64,000 nucleotides of DNA from Denitrificimonas caeni (GCF_905120345.1 NZ_CAJHOA010000006.1:1-64000); one strand, 5' to 3'; shown: positions 1 to 9,608, numbered from the stretch's first letter. Notes: a model not told the origin generated them from the sequence alone. Made by a program: numbers and translations.

Positions 1-854
1 CACCTGTTTTTAACCATGCCTTTGACATTCAAGTCCTCAATAACAATCACATCGTGGTTTTTGATGAGATTGAATGAGGTTTTTTGCAGAAAGTTTTTAC
101 GGCAGTTGGCTATTTTCTCATACACCCTGGCAACTTTTAATCGCTGCTTTTGGTAATTGCGGCTTTCAGACAGCTTACGGTTGGCGGCTTTAGCGGCCAA
201 CCTGCGCCGAGCTAAAACCCTTTGCTCTCGCGCCAGCTTCTTTTCGTGCTTGGCTAGAAACTTAGGATTAACAACTGCGGTTTTATCTGATAAAACAATA
301 AAGTCTGTTATTCCTAAGTCAATGCCGACACTTCTATTGGTTTTAGGTAAAGGCTGGGTAATAGTTTCAGCCAGTACACTGACAAAGTATTTGCCTGATG
401 GTGCCCTTGATACCGTAGCACTCTTGATATGGCCATTGATCTCACGATCAATCTTGGCTTTGATGAGACCGATTTTAGGCAGCTTAATTGAACGACAGGT
501 AACAGCTACCGTGCCTTTTTGGTTGTTGGTGGTGTAGCTGTCCTTAATGCCTTTTTTCTTGAACTTGGGAAACCCGAAGCTGCTTTTGAAGAAGCTCTGA
601 AAGGCTCTTTGCAGATCAAGCTGGACGTTGGCCAGCGCCAAGCTGTCCACCTCTTTGAGCCATTGAAATTCTTTTTTGTACTGGGCGGGTGTATTTCTCA
701 GCGTGGTTTTGGTTTTTTCGTAATGCTCTATTTTATCGTGAAGCATTTTATTCCAAACAAAGCGAGCACAACCAAACGACTTAGCAAAGAACTCTTGCTG
801 CTCTGCCGTTGGATAGAGCCTGTACTTATAGGCTTTAAGGATTTGCTCGCTCAT
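1..854 (-). CDS. tnpB: TnpB, RNA-guided nuclease of an IS605-type element (cut by window edge)
   Basis: Translating the minus strand from the ATG at 854 gives an uninterrupted reading frame of 284 codons to the window edge. It begins MSEQILKAYKYRLYPT, the typical TnpB N-terminus, followed by the CARFVWN segment. The RuvC-like part is visible: the first catalytic Asp in GIDLG is about residue 179, and the Glu in VIVIEDLN is about residue 273. The third acidic residue and the zinc-finger region lie outside the window. Its ATG overlaps the tnpA stop (ATGA), so the two are translationally coupled. The family is known as RNA-guided DNA endonucleases. The visible part shows no frameshift, so it may be intact. 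Confidence 0.9.
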   Translation of the reverse strand, partial: MSEQILKAYKYRLYPTAEQQEFFAKSFGCARFVWNKMLHDKIEHYEKTKTTLRNTPAQYKKEFQWLKEVDSLALANVQLDLQRAFQSFFKSSFGFPKFKKKGIKDSYTTNNQKGTVAVTCRSIKLPKIGLIKAKIDREINGHIKSATVSRAPSGKYFVSVLAETITQPLPKTNRSVGIDLGITDFIVLSDKTAVVNPKFLAKHEKKLAREQRVLARRRLAAKAANRKLSESRNYQKQRLKVARVYEKIANCRKNFLQKTSFNLIKNHDVIVIEDLNVKGMVKNR

Positions 855-1249
855 TTTTGACCCTGACTCATAATGTATTGCTTTATTACTTCAAGCGGCG
901 CACCGCCTGTTGTTATAAGGCAGAACGACTGCGACCAAAACCTATCCTTCCAGAGCTTTTGCTTAATCGCTGGGAACTCTTTTTTGAGTAATCGGCTGCT
1001 TGCTGATTTATAAGCATTTATGAACTTGCTTATCTCGCTTTTGGGGTGGGCCTTGAACAGAACATGAATATGATCTTTGTCGTGATTCCATTCCATGCAC
1101 TCAATTTTGTAGTTAGGCGCAATGCGATCAAATATCTCTTTTGCTCTGCTCGACACAGCAGCATCAAACACTTCCTTGCGGTACTTGGCGACAAGTATCA
1201 AGTGATAGTTGAGCAAAAAGACTGAATGTGCATTTGTGTCTAACAGCAT
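851..1249 (-). CDS. tnpA: TnpA, Y1 (HUH) transposase of IS200/IS605 family
   Basis: A 132-residue protein, the usual size for this family. The HUH motif is His60-Ile-His62, within a DHIHVLF segment, and the likely catalytic tyrosine is Tyr125 near the C-terminus (QYIMSQ). Such enzymes cut and rejoin single-stranded DNA at hairpin-flanked ends. The gene overlaps tnpB by four bases. All key residues are present, so it is probably functional. Confidence 0.93.
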   Translation of the reverse strand: MLLDTNAHSVFLLNYHLILVAKYRKEVFDAAVSSRAKEIFDRIAPNYKIECMEWNHDKDHIHVLFKAHPKSEISKFINAYKSASSRLLKKEFPAIKQKLWKDRFWSQSFCLITTGGAPLEVIKQYIMSQGQK

Positions 1250-1335
1250 TTATATACAGCGCTCTCAGGATTTAAGACTGATCTTATTTTATCATGCTAT
1301 CATCTAAAAGCAAGATCAAGAGCGCATTCATCCCA

Positions 1336-1350
1336 CCACCTAAGAGGTGG
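1336..1350. repeat. Subterminal hairpin of the IS200/IS605 element
   Basis: CCACC (1336-1340) and GGTGG (1346-1350) form a 5-bp stem with loop TAAGA. It lies about 90 bases upstream of the tnpA start. Position and form fit the hairpin recognised by Y1 transposases; an alternative pairing, CCCACC with GGTGGG, is also possible. Confidence 0.6.
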
Positions 1351-1360
1351 GGAATTCTGC

Positions 1361-1610
1361 TGGGTATTTGTTAAACGCCTAACACTGCGGCCTATTACCT
1401 AACCGCTGATGCCTGCGCTCGTTCTCAAGCGGTGCTTGGATGCCGAACTGAGCGCAGGCATGCCCTCGACCCGCCTCAGTTATAAAGCAAACAGATAAAG
1501 TATCAACACTGAAAATGATAATCCCTGCATGACGCTTGAGCATCGCTACGCTGGCCATTAGATTATAAGGGTAACGACTAGCCAATAATTTATAAGCATA
1601 AGGGCTCGAT
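1361..1610. other. Intergenic stretch between the IS element and the phosphotransferase gene
   Basis: No supported gene. A 68-codon open frame on the minus strand (1379-1585) has no recognisable domain and no convincing ribosome binding site, so it is not called. The inverted words GATGCCTGCGCTC and GAGCGCAGGCATG (about 1407-1460) could form a long stem and may be the remains of a terminator or an intergenic repeat. Confidence 0.4.
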
Positions 1611-2678
1611 ATGTCACTTGCTGATCAAACCATTCAAGCGCGCGACGGTGAAGAGCTGGATGCGACGGTGATTGCGCGCTACCTCAAGCCGCATTTGCCG
1701 CACCTTACTGGCGAACCTCGTATTCGCCAGTTTCCCGGTGGCGCATCGAATCTGACCTATTTACTTTCCTATCCCGAGCAGGATTTGGTGCTGCGACGGC
1801 CACCGTTGGGTAAAAAAGCTAAATCAGCGCACGATATGGGCCGTGAGTTTTTAATTCTCAACCGACTCAACGCGGGCTTTCCTTATTGCCCCAAAGCTTA
1901 TGTGCACTGCACTGACCCCAGCGTGATTGGCGATGAGTTTTATGTGATGCAGCGTGTGCAAGGCATCATTTTGCGCTCCGATATTCCCGCCGAACTGAAT
2001 TTCACTGCAGAAAAGACTAAAGCCCTCTGTGAAAGCTTTATCGATAAGCTGGTGGATTTACACCAAGTCGACTATCAGGCTTGTGGCTTGGCCGAACTGG
2101 GTAAACCTGAAGGCTATGTGGCGCGGCAAATCAAAGGCTGGAGTGATCGCTATGAAAAAGCCCTGACCCCAGACGCTCCTTTGTGGACGGTGGTTAAAGC
2201 CTGGCTGAATCAGAAAATGCCAGCCGACCACCCGCAGCCAGCGATTATTCACAACGATTACCGTTTTGATAATGTGATTCTTGATCCGGATAACCCGATG
2301 CAGATTATCGGCGTACTGGATTGGGAAATGACCACCATTGGCGATCCGTTAATGGATTTGGGCAACAGCCTCGCCTACTGGATTGAAGCAGGCGACCCGC
2401 CGCCGGTACAAATGATGCGTCGTCAGCCGAGTAACGCACCGGGCATGCTCAGCCGGCAAGAATTTGTCGATTATTACGCCAAGCAAGCTGGGATTGAGAT
2501 CACTAATTTTGATTTTTATTACACCTATGGTTTGTTCCGTTTGGCGGGTATTGTGCAGCAAATTTATTACCGTTTTTATCACGGGCAAACCAAAGACCAG
2601 CGCTTTGCGCCCTTTGTCCAACTTAACGCTTTGTTAGAACAGATGGCGCTCAACGTCATAAAAAAATCAACGCTATAA
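1611..2678 (+). CDS. Phosphotransferase-family protein (APH / ACAD10-like kinase fold)
   Basis: A 355-residue protein of the aminoglycoside-phosphotransferase superfamily. The N-lobe holds a FPGGASNLTYLL glycine-rich segment near residue 43. The catalytic loop is HNDYRFDN (about residues 218-225), and the metal-binding DWE follows in GVLDWEMTTIGDP. Members of this branch resemble the N-terminal domain of ACAD10 and usually sit beside fatty-acid oxidation genes; they are not drug-resistance enzymes. The next gene is an SDR 25 bp downstream on the same strand, so a two-gene operon for acyl or hydroxyacyl metabolism is likely. The substrate is unknown. Start ATG at 1611 follows AAGGG-like bases. 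Confidence 0.85.
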   Translation: MSLADQTIQARDGEELDATVIARYLKPHLPHLTGEPRIRQFPGGASNLTYLLSYPEQDLVLRRPPLGKKAKSAHDMGREFLILNRLNAGFPYCPKAYVHCTDPSVIGDEFYVMQRVQGIILRSDIPAELNFTAEKTKALCESFIDKLVDLHQVDYQACGLAELGKPEGYVARQIKGWSDRYEKALTPDAPLWTVVKAWLNQKMPADHPQPAIIHNDYRFDNVILDPDNPMQIIGVLDWEMTTIGDPLMDLGNSLAYWIEAGDPPPVQMMRRQPSNAPGMLSRQEFVDYYAKQAGIEITNFDFYYTYGLFRLAGIVQQIYYRFYHGQTKDQRFAPFVQLNALLEQMALNVIKKSTL

Positions 2679-2703
2679 CGCCATTGCAGAGCAGGGAACC
2701 CTT

Positions 2704-3471
2704 ATGTCTAAAACTAATTTATTTGATCTCGACGGTAAAATTGCTTTTGTCTCTGGCGCCAGCCGTGGCATTGGTGCGGCCATTGCGCAGTTACTGGCGC
2801 AACAAGGCGCGCATGTGATTGTTTCCAGCCGCCGTCTTGAAAGCTGCCAAGCGGTAGTCGATGCCATTACGGCTGCCGGTGGTAAAGCCACGGCGATGGC
2901 CTGTCACATTGGCGAAATGGAGCAGATCAGCGCGGTGTTTGCGCAGATTCGTCAGCAGTTTGGTCGCCTTGATATTCTGGTCAATAACGCTGCCGCTAAC
3001 CCACACTTCGGTAATATTTTAGATACCGATTTGGGCGCATTCCAAAAAACCGTTGATGTCAATATTCGCGGTTATTTCTTTATGTCGGTGGAAGCCGGCA
3101 AATTGATGCGCGAAACTGGCGGCGGTAGCATTATCAATGTCGCCTCGGTGAATGGCGTGTCACCGGCGCTGATGCAGGGTATTTATTCTGTGACCAAAGC
3201 GGCAGTGATCAGCATGACCAAAGCTTTTGCTAAAGATTGCGCCAGCTTTGGCATTCGCTGCAACGCGCTATTACCCGGTTTAACCGACACTAAGTTTGCT
3301 TCGGCGCTGACCTCTAACGAGGCTATTTTGAAGCATGCACTGCAAATCATCCCCCTTAACCGCGTCGCCAACCCTAGCGAAATGGCCGGTGCCGTGCTCT
3401 ACCTCGCCAGCGATGCCTCCAGCTACACCACCGGCACCACCCTGACTGTGGATGGCGGGATGCTGGCTTAA
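2704..3471 (+). CDS. SDR-family oxidoreductase
   Basis: A 255-residue classical short-chain dehydrogenase/reductase. It shows the cofactor motif TGxxxGxG as SGASRGIGAA (near residue 19), the NNAA structural motif, the active-site Ser in NVASVNG and the YSVTK catalytic Tyr-Lys pair. The C-terminus ends in TLTVDGGM, typical of the family. The basic residues after the glycine motif (SSRRLE) suggest NADP(H), but this is inference. The substrate cannot be deduced. Its pairing with the upstream kinase-fold gene recurs in pseudomonads to my knowledge. Confidence 0.88.
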   Translation: MSKTNLFDLDGKIAFVSGASRGIGAAIAQLLAQQGAHVIVSSRRLESCQAVVDAITAAGGKATAMACHIGEMEQISAVFAQIRQQFGRLDILVNNAAANPHFGNILDTDLGAFQKTVDVNIRGYFFMSVEAGKLMRETGGGSIINVASVNGVSPALMQGIYSVTKAAVISMTKAFAKDCASFGIRCNALLPGLTDTKFASALTSNEAILKHALQIIPLNRVANPSEMAGAVLYLASDASSYTTGTTLTVDGGMLA

Positions 3472-3620
3472 GCCTCTGCGCTGGGTCTGTGACGAGCGTA
3501 GCCATGGATGGCGCAGTGCCCGCATCGAGCCGCGGATGGGCCCGTTGAGGGATAAACAGACTTAGCGCAGCGCGCCACACGCACAGTGTTCACCACCCCG
3601 CAACCCACGCAACAGCTGCA

Positions 3621-5015
3621 CTACAAGAGCGGACAGGCACCCAACAACTGCTGGCCATTGCCCAGCACATTTTCAAAGCCTTGGGCCATCGCCAGTAACC
3701 TAGCCTCCTGCCCAGCAGCAGCGGTAAGCTGCATACCCACCGGCATGCCATGCTCATCTAAACCAACCGGCATGCTCAGTGCACACAACCCCATCAAATT
3801 AGCCATACTCGGATTACGCAGCATTAACATATTGGCCCGACGGTAGTCATCCAGCAGGGCAATCTCCGTTAGCTTAGGCGGACTAATGGGGACGGTTGGA
3901 TGTAACCATAGGTCCACCTCCTCAAATAACCCCGCCGCGCTCTGCGATGCCTGCTTTACTAACGCTTTGCGACTCAAGTATTCCAACGCAGTTATAGCAC
4001 CGCCGTCTTGCACACGCATTTTCACCACAGGATCAAGTTCTTCCAACTTATCCGGCATATGTGCGCTCAGGAAGTGCGCGAACTCGGGCACACTCAAGCC
4101 ACCCTTTTGAAAATCGGCAAATAACTCAGCACACAGCGGCACGGTGATGGGAATCAGCTGCGCACCAGCCTGCTCCAAGCGTTGCATGGCAGTCTTTACT
4201 GCTGCGCAAACGCTACTGTCGGCATCCTCCCAGAAAAAGTTTTCCGGGATACCAATACGCACGCCACGACAATCTTTTTGCGGCGCTATCACCATCGGCT
4301 GTGCACGCAAGCGACCCTCAATCGCGGCGTAAGCGTAGCGTAAATCTTCAACGCTACGAGCCAACAGCCCCGCTGTATCTAGGCTGTCTGACAAAGGTAC
4401 AATCTGATCTTTGGGCCAATGGCCAACCGTTGTTTTCAAGCCCACCGTGCCAGTCACTGAGGCCGGAATACGCACCGAACCTGCGGTATCGGTGCCTAAG
4501 GCCAACAGCGCTGAGCCTTGACATAACGACACTCCCGCCCCAGCACTGGAGCCACCGGGGATGCGGTGATTGTGCACGTCCCATGGATTTCTTGGCGTGC
4601 CCCAATGGGCATTCACACCAATACCACCCAAGGCAAACTCTACGGTATGAGTCTTGCCGGTAATCAGCACCAACTGTGACAGCAGCGCCTGAACCAATGC
4701 GCCCGGCCGCTGCCAGTCGGCACCCAGCGCTGACTTAGAGCCGGCATAAATGGGTAAATTTGGCACGGCAAACATGTCTTTTACTGATAACGGCACGCCC
4801 ATCAAAGGGCCAAAGTCATAACCTTGTTTGAGTAGCTTATCCGCGTGTTTCGCTGCTGTTAATGCAGCGTCTCCGGCCCAGGTTTTATAAGCATTGAGAT
4901 GAGACTCGCTCTGCTCATAGGCATCAAGACAGCTTTCAATTAATGCTTGGGCCGATAAGGTGCCCGCTCGAAGCTCTGCCGCTAAGGTGGCGATGGGCTT
5001 GTTCATGTTTACCAT
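3621..5015 (-). CDS. Amidase (amidase signature family)
   Basis: With the start at 5015 the protein has 464 residues. This start has a GAGGA sequence upstream, whereas the longer frame to 5069 adds a non-conserved tail. The amidase-signature triad is visible: Lys79 (SVKD), the cis-Ser in GGSSAGAG (about 156-157) and the nucleophile Ser180 in DTAGSVRIP. The family hydrolyses amides, and some members act as GatA subunits. No gatB or gatC is nearby, so this is probably a stand-alone amidase of unknown substrate. It lies 84 bp after the N-ATPase gamma gene on the same strand and could be read through from it. Confidence 0.88.
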   Translation of the reverse strand: MVNMNKPIATLAAELRAGTLSAQALIESCLDAYEQSESHLNAYKTWAGDAALTAAKHADKLLKQGYDFGPLMGVPLSVKDMFAVPNLPIYAGSKSALGADWQRPGALVQALLSQLVLITGKTHTVEFALGGIGVNAHWGTPRNPWDVHNHRIPGGSSAGAGVSLCQGSALLALGTDTAGSVRIPASVTGTVGLKTTVGHWPKDQIVPLSDSLDTAGLLARSVEDLRYAYAAIEGRLRAQPMVIAPQKDCRGVRIGIPENFFWEDADSSVCAAVKTAMQRLEQAGAQLIPITVPLCAELFADFQKGGLSVPEFAHFLSAHMPDKLEELDPVVKMRVQDGGAITALEYLSRKALVKQASQSAAGLFEEVDLWLHPTVPISPPKLTEIALLDDYRRANMLMLRNPSMANLMGLCALSMPVGLDEHGMPVGMQLTAAAGQEARLLAMAQGFENVLGNGQQLLGACPLL

Positions 5016-5099
5016 TGTCAATCCTCGGGTAGGAGCCTCTGAAAAAATACATTCCATAGCCATTATCAAGCACTAATATCGACAATCAAAACACTCTTA

Positions 5100-5969
5100 T
5101 TAGGCTAAATGACCAATGACGATATCCATCAACTCATTGGTGATTTCATCTTGGCGCACGCTGCTCAGTTCTTGTTTCACCGCATCCAATTGCTCATCGA
5201 CCGACTGCTCGGCCTGCTGCATTAAGGCTAAGCGGGTGGCATTTTCGGTGACCATCGCTTCGGCGGAAGCACGAAACACGCTGGCAAACACATGATTACG
5301 CACCAGCGAAGCCAACAGTGCTTCGGCGTTCATCGTGTAGTCCGGTAGTGAACGTGACTGCCAGCGCTGCTGCGGCTGTAATAAGGTGTGTTCCAAAGGC
5401 AACAACGCGCGGGTTACAGTTTCTTGATAGCCGTGTTCGGCGCGCTGGGTAAAAATCAACGTCACCGCCAGATTGGCCAGCGGCTGGCCACGGCCAAGGC
5501 GCTCAATACGAGTAACAATATCACCGGCCAGACGACCAACACCATCGGCAGAGGCTGGTGGCATTAACACCGCATCAGGGGTTAATTCGTGCTCGAGCAA
5601 GGCATTGCCCATACGAGCGCCAATACAAAGGATATGCTGTTTTGCTATAGGCTGCTGGGTGCTGTAGTCAGCGACCTTATCCGCCAAAAGCTCGTTGTAG
5701 TTACCGCACAAACCATGGTCAGAACCAAACACCACCAACAGACGCGTATTGGCTTGGCTGGCCGCAGTGAGCAGACTGACGCCACCAGTACGGTAAATAA
5801 AAGCCGCCAGCCCTTGCAAAACAGTGTGGTGATAGGCCTCAATCGATTGCGCCGCGTGCTCATAGGGTGAGGCATTAATCGCTGACAGCGTTTTCATCGT
5901 ATGCACGATGCCCCTAATACTGGTTAGGGTGTCATTTTTACGCGACAGATGCTCTAGAGTTTGCGCCAT
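5100..5969 (-). CDS. atpG: N-ATPase F1 subunit gamma
   Basis: A 289-residue gamma subunit, forming the central stalk that rotates inside the alpha/beta hexamer. It has the N-terminal helix with IRGIVHTMKTLSAINA, the GSDHGLCGNYN motif in the Rossmann-like domain, and the C-terminal helix containing RQDEITNELMDIV. It is the last gene of the atpDCQRBEFAG-type operon; the alpha stop directly abuts its ATG (5970/5969). In this alternative F-type ATPase family no delta gene is present, which agrees with what is seen here. Confidence 0.93.
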   Translation of the reverse strand: MAQTLEHLSRKNDTLTSIRGIVHTMKTLSAINASPYEHAAQSIEAYHHTVLQGLAAFIYRTGGVSLLTAASQANTRLLVVFGSDHGLCGNYNELLADKVADYSTQQPIAKQHILCIGARMGNALLEHELTPDAVLMPPASADGVGRLAGDIVTRIERLGRGQPLANLAVTLIFTQRAEHGYQETVTRALLPLEHTLLQPQQRWQSRSLPDYTMNAEALLASLVRNHVFASVFRASAEAMVTENATRLALMQQAEQSVDEQLDAVKQELSSVRQDEITNELMDIVIGHLA

Positions 5970-7538
5970 CTATACCGTCGCTCCGCCATCATCCATAGCC
6001 TTTGTGTCAAACGTGACTAAAGCGTCACGCGCACAGGCAACAATCAAGACGTGATCGTCATTTTGCAGCGTTTCATTATCGGCAATCCGCTGTTCAATCA
6101 CCGCGAGTTTTTGCTGCGCCGCATCACGCACCAAACGCAGCGCGCCACTGATCTGCTGTTCATTGTACTGATCAAATAAACCTTCCATGGCGGCGACCAA
6201 CACCGCCAGCTGCTCCAACGCCGGCATCGGGTCACGCTCAGCTTGGCGTAAGGCGCTGCGTACGGCAGACCCGCGCGCTAAACGCGCCCGGGTCGTATTG
6301 TCCAAGCGTGTGCCAAAACGCGCAAAGTCTTCCAACTCTTCAAATTGCGACAAGGTCACTCGTAAGTTGCCAGAGACGCCGCGCAAGGTACGGTTTTGCG
6401 CTTTGCCACCGACGCGGGACACCGACAAACCTAAATCCACCGCCGGAAACTGATTTTTGCGCACCAATTGCGGCGATAGATAAATTTGCCCATCGGTAAT
6501 CGAAATGAGGTTGGTCGGAATATAAGCCGAGAGGTTACCGGCTTGGGTTTCCACCACCGGCAAAGCAGTAATCGAACCGCCGCCGATCTCGGCGCCGAAC
6601 TGTCCGGCGCGCTCTAAGAGGCGCGCATGCACATAGAAAATATCGCCCGGAAAGGCTTCGCGTCCCGGCGGGCGGCGTAGCAATAATGACAGCTCCCGAT
6701 AGGCGCGCGCGTGGTGGGTCATATCATCCAAGATGACTAAAACATCCTCACCACGCGCGGAAAAGTACTCGGCCATGCTCAGCGCTGCATAGGGCGCGAT
6801 ATAGGCCAATCCCGGCGCTTCTTCATCACCGGCACTCATAACAATACTACGCTGCAACATCGCGCCATCTTTGAGCGCACGAATCACCCGTGCGACCGCA
6901 TCACCGCGCTGACCAATCGCGCAGTAGATACAGATCACTTTCGAGCGCGTTTGATTGAGCATGGTATCAATCGCGATCGAGGTTTTACCGGTTTGACGGT
7001 CGCCAATAATCAGCTGACGTTGGCCTAAACCCACTGGAATTGCCGCATCAATGGCTTTCAGGCCAGTGGCTAAGGGCCGAAAAATCGGCATGCGATTGAG
7101 AATACTCGGCGCTTCGGCTTCGACTGGATGCTCCGCCGCTGCAACGATCGCGCCTAAACTATCGCGTGGACGCCCCATCGCATCGATCACTCGTCCCAGC
7201 AATGCGTGGCCGACCGGTACACTGACCACTTTGCGGGTGCGATAGACCGTCTCGCCTAAGCGAATCTGCGCTGACGGCCCGAGCAAAATAACACCTAAAC
7301 GGCCGGGCTCTAAATCGAGAACAATACCTTGCACACCGCAAGCAAACACCAGTAGCTCATCGGCTAAAGCGCGCGCCAGCCCCGAGACAATCGCGACACC
7401 ATCCGCCACTTCGGTGACCGTACCGGTTTCGGTTAAGAGTGGCGTCGGTGTCTCACCTGAGCTGAGCCCCTCTAGCCAGGTATGAAAGCTCTGCTCAAGC
7501 TGCTGCTTTGGAGAATCTTCAAGTTCATTCAATGCCAT
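5970..7538 (-). CDS. atpA: N-ATPase F1 subunit alpha
   Basis: About 522 residues. The Walker A is GDRQTGKT with Lys185, and the alpha-type C-terminal signature [14 protein letters not shown] is present. It forms the non-catalytic nucleotide site of the F1 head. The start is uncertain: ATG 7538 has GAGG only two bases upstream, while GTG 7553 would overlap the b-subunit gene by 11 bp. Either start means coupling to the upstream gene. The sequence differs from the standard atpA type and fits the N-ATPase branch. Confidence 0.93.
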   Translation of the reverse strand: MALNELEDSPKQQLEQSFHTWLEGLSSGETPTPLLTETGTVTEVADGVAIVSGLARALADELLVFACGVQGIVLDLEPGRLGVILLGPSAQIRLGETVYRTRKVVSVPVGHALLGRVIDAMGRPRDSLGAIVAAAEHPVEAEAPSILNRMPIFRPLATGLKAIDAAIPVGLGQRQLIIGDRQTGKTSIAIDTMLNQTRSKVICIYCAIGQRGDAVARVIRALKDGAMLQRSIVMSAGDEEAPGLAYIAPYAALSMAEYFSARGEDVLVILDDMTHHARAYRELSLLLRRPPGREAFPGDIFYVHARLLERAGQFGAEIGGGSITALPVVETQAGNLSAYIPTNLISITDGQIYLSPQLVRKNQFPAVDLGLSVSRVGGKAQNRTLRGVSGNLRVTLSQFEELEDFARFGTRLDNTTRARLARGSAVRSALRQAERDPMPALEQLAVLVAAMEGLFDQYNEQQISGALRLVRDAAQQKLAVIEQRIADNETLQNDDHVLIVACARDALVTFDTKAMDDGGATV

Positions 7539-7542
7539 GTCC

Positions 7543-8313
7543 TCAACGCCCACTGGAGGATAAGCGAGCGGAAGCCGTCGCTGTCGAGTCCTCTGCCAGT
7601 AAGCCTGCTAACTCATCCATATAGCTATCAGTCGTCCACGCCACCTGTGCACCACCGACCTGCATGACTAAACCGGGTGACTGCTGTGGATCAGTCGCAA
7701 AACTTAACAGCACGTCAGGTAAGTACTGCTGCACTTCAGTCTGCAACAGCACTTGGGTTGCTTCAGGCAATGGATTACGCGTGCTCACCTGCGCCTCTAG
7801 ACTGCCAGCAGCGGCATGCCGTAACTCTGCAGCAATCGGCGGCAACTGCTGCCCCAGATGACGAACAATGGCGTCTTCAAGACTCTCGTCAGCGAGATCA
7901 TGCAAGGCTTTACGGGTTAATTTTAATAACGCCTCAGCACCGTTGTGTTGCAAGCGTGTATTAAACGCTTGCCGCTCATGCTCAAGATGTTTGCGCCAAT
8001 CTTTTTGCTCTTGCTGCAATGTCGAGCGCGCGTCTGCCAATAAGCCATCACGCTGCTTTTCCGTGGTCTGTAAGGCTTTTTCCAGCAGCGCATCCTGTTC
8101 AGACAGCAACTGCGCGCGCTGCTTTACATACTGACTTTCGGCGGCTTTAGCCTCTTGCTGCGCTTGTTCGGCAGCCGCCAGACGCTTGGCAATTTCGGCT
8201 TCACGCGCATCAATACCGTCTAAAATCGGACGGTAGAGAAAACGCTTGAGCAGCCACAATAACACCAAAAAGTTAGCCAGTTGCGCCAGCACTGTTACCC
8301 AATCAATCGACAT
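7543..8313 (-). CDS. atpF: N-ATPase F0 subunit b
   Basis: A 256-residue protein, longer than the usual ~156-residue b subunit, as expected for N-ATPases where b also covers a delta-like role. The N-terminal membrane helix is residues ~6-24 ([19 protein letters not shown]), with the [11 protein letters not shown] segment after it. A long charged coiled coil of Gln/Glu/Ala-rich heptads follows to about residue 140, then a globular C-terminal part. It forms the peripheral stalk. It sits between c and alpha. Confidence 0.88.
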   Translation of the reverse strand: MSIDWVTVLAQLANFLVLLWLLKRFLYRPILDGIDAREAEIAKRLAAAEQAQQEAKAAESQYVKQRAQLLSEQDALLEKALQTTEKQRDGLLADARSTLQQEQKDWRKHLEHERQAFNTRLQHNGAEALLKLTRKALHDLADESLEDAIVRHLGQQLPPIAAELRHAAAGSLEAQVSTRNPLPEATQVLLQTEVQQYLPDVLLSFATDPQQSPGLVMQVGGAQVAWTTDSYMDELAGLLAEDSTATASARLSSSGR

Positions 8314-8319
8314 AAGGCA

Positions 8320-8598
8320 TTAGGCTCCTGCTGCGACCTGCATGGCATCCCAAAATGGGTTGGCAAAAATAAGAATCATCGCAACAACAAAGCAATAAAT
8401 CGCCGTGGATTCAATCATCGCCAAGCTGACAAACAGCGTACGTGACAAGGTCGGGGCAGCATCCGGCTGCTGAGCAATCGCGGCAATCGCCGCGGCGGCA
8501 GCACGTCCCTCACCCAAGGCGGGGCCTAATGAGCCAATCGCGACAGTGAGACCGGCAGTAAAAATAGATATAGCAGCAATCAGGGCAAGATCAGTCAT
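8320..8598 (-). CDS. atpE: N-ATPase F0 subunit c, Na+-type signature
   Basis: A 92-residue two-helix proteolipid. Helix 1 contains GPALGEGRA with Glu30, and helix 2 contains MIESTAIY with Glu63, Ser64, Thr65 and Tyr68. In Na+-translocating c-rings such as that of Ilyobacter, the coordinating residues are a helix-1 Gln and a helix-2 Glu-Ser-Thr...Tyr set. Here the helix-2 set is kept and the Gln is replaced by Glu, giving the double-carboxylate pattern described for N-ATPases. Na+ coupling is therefore likely but not proven. Confidence 0.93.
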   Translation of the reverse strand: MTDLALIAAISIFTAGLTVAIGSLGPALGEGRAAAAAIAAIAQQPDAAPTLSRTLFVSLAMIESTAIYCFVVAMILIFANPFWDAMQVAAGA

Positions 8599-8600
8599 GA

Positions 8601-9293
8601 TTATTTATCCTTTTGAGAGGTATTAAGAGGTGGTTCGGCCATCGCCGATGAAATATAGACAGTGGCTAAAATAGCGAAAATATAAGCCTGAATTAAACCG
8701 GTTAACAGGCCCAGCATATCCATCACTACGGGAAAAAAGAACGGTGCAATACTGAGCAAAATCGCCGCAATCACTGCACCGCTCATGACGTTGCCATATA
8801 AACGGATCGCCAAGGATACGCCGCGCGAGAACTCACCAATAATATTAAACGGCAACATAATGATGGAGGGCTCAATAAACTTATGCAGATACTGACGCAC
8901 CCCACCATTGGCAATGCCAAACAAAGGAATTGCCACCAGCACCGCTAAGGTCAGCGCGACGGTGGTCGATAGAGATGAGGTCGGCGCGGCAAAGCCTGGA
9001 ATCACCGTTAACAGATTCGCTAAGGCAATAAACAAAAACAGCGTGCCGGCAAAATACAAGACATGCCGCGCGCCACTGCGGGTGACTTCTTCGATTTGCC
9101 CTTGTATCAGGGTGACGATCAGCTCTAAAGCACTGCGCCAGCGTCCGGGCGCTTGATCAGCACGTAGATTACGTGTCACCAAGACTGAGATACCCACCAA
9201 CAACGCCATGACAATCCAAGTGTTAACGATAGTGGCGTTGACCGGCCAATTGCCTAAGGTAAACACCACGGTTTGATCTGGACTCAGCTGCAT
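8601..9293 (-). CDS. atpB: N-ATPase F0 subunit a
   Basis: A 230-residue polytopic membrane protein with about five hydrophobic segments. The essential stator Arg lies in SLAIRLYGNVMSG (Arg164), and the PFNIIGEFSRG and ANLLTVIPG segments are family landmarks. It forms the ion half-channels facing the c-ring. Its ATG directly abuts the stop of atpR (9294). Confidence 0.92.
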   Translation of the reverse strand: MQLSPDQTVVFTLGNWPVNATIVNTWIVMALLVGISVLVTRNLRADQAPGRWRSALELIVTLIQGQIEEVTRSGARHVLYFAGTLFLFIALANLLTVIPGFAAPTSSLSTTVALTLAVLVAIPLFGIANGGVRQYLHKFIEPSIIMLPFNIIGEFSRGVSLAIRLYGNVMSGAVIAAILLSIAPFFFPVVMDMLGLLTGLIQAYIFAILATVYISSAMAEPPLNTSQKDK

Positions 9294-9608
9294 TTATACG
9301 CCCTCCTGTTTTGGCAAGGTTGCGTTACGAGGCACTTGTGCCCGCATCACCGTGACAACTCTGACCAACAAAAACGCCAACATATAACCCGCCAGTGACC
9401 ACAGCGTAGCGGTCAATGTGCTTAAGCCAAAGCCCACCGTGAGCAACAGCACTAAGCGACACAAGAAACTCAATAGTAACAATCGACCGGGATGCTCTGA
9501 GGCTAAGGCTAAACGCATGCCCCAATTTAAGCCCCAAAAAAATAGCACACTGAGCGGCAGTCCCACTGCAAAGCCAAGCACTATCGCGCTGCTATTTACC
9601 TCTATCAC
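9294..9608 (-). CDS. atpR: N-ATPase accessory membrane protein AtpR
   Basis: A 104-residue protein with three predicted membrane helices (residues ~7-27, ~40-63, ~65-88). It sits exactly where N-ATPase operons carry atpR, between atpQ and the a-subunit gene. The family has been proposed to aid c-ring assembly or ion specificity through a conserved intramembrane Arg. Here Arg52 (LCRLVLLLT) is a candidate; that assignment is inference. Confidence 0.82.
   Translation of the reverse strand: MIEVNSSAIVLGFAVGLPLSVLFFWGLNWGMRLALASEHPGRLLLLSFLCRLVLLLTVGFGLSTLTATLWSLAGYMLAFLLVRVVTVMRAQVPRNATLPKQEGV

Larger units (their letters stand above)
1..1360 (-). mobile_element. IS200/IS605-family element, left part outside the window
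   Basis: The stretch carries a Y1-type tnpA (851-1249) followed by an overlapping tnpB (852-854 down to the window edge), both on the minus strand, which is the IS605-type arrangement. Upstream of tnpA, near 1336-1350, lies a small hairpin (CCACC, loop TAAGA, GGTGG) inside a GC-rich patch ending in a GGAATTC-like stretch. Such subterminal hairpins are recognised by TnpA in this family. I place the end near 1360 from that hairpin only; the exact cleavage site cannot be read. The other end, with any guide RNA of TnpB, lies left of position 1. Confidence 0.8.

Noticed and set aside
157-860. Two plus-strand open frames (157-537 and 519-860)
   Set aside because: They are opposite-strand shadows of tnpB, which translates cleanly on the minus strand.
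1379-1585. 68-codon minus-strand open frame
   Set aside because: No domain, no ribosome binding site, and it overlaps an inverted repeat; probably chance.
3472-3620. GC-rich stretch after the SDR gene as an intergenic repeat or coding fragment
   Set aside because: It looks different from its surroundings, but no second copy is in the window and no protein match could be recognised.
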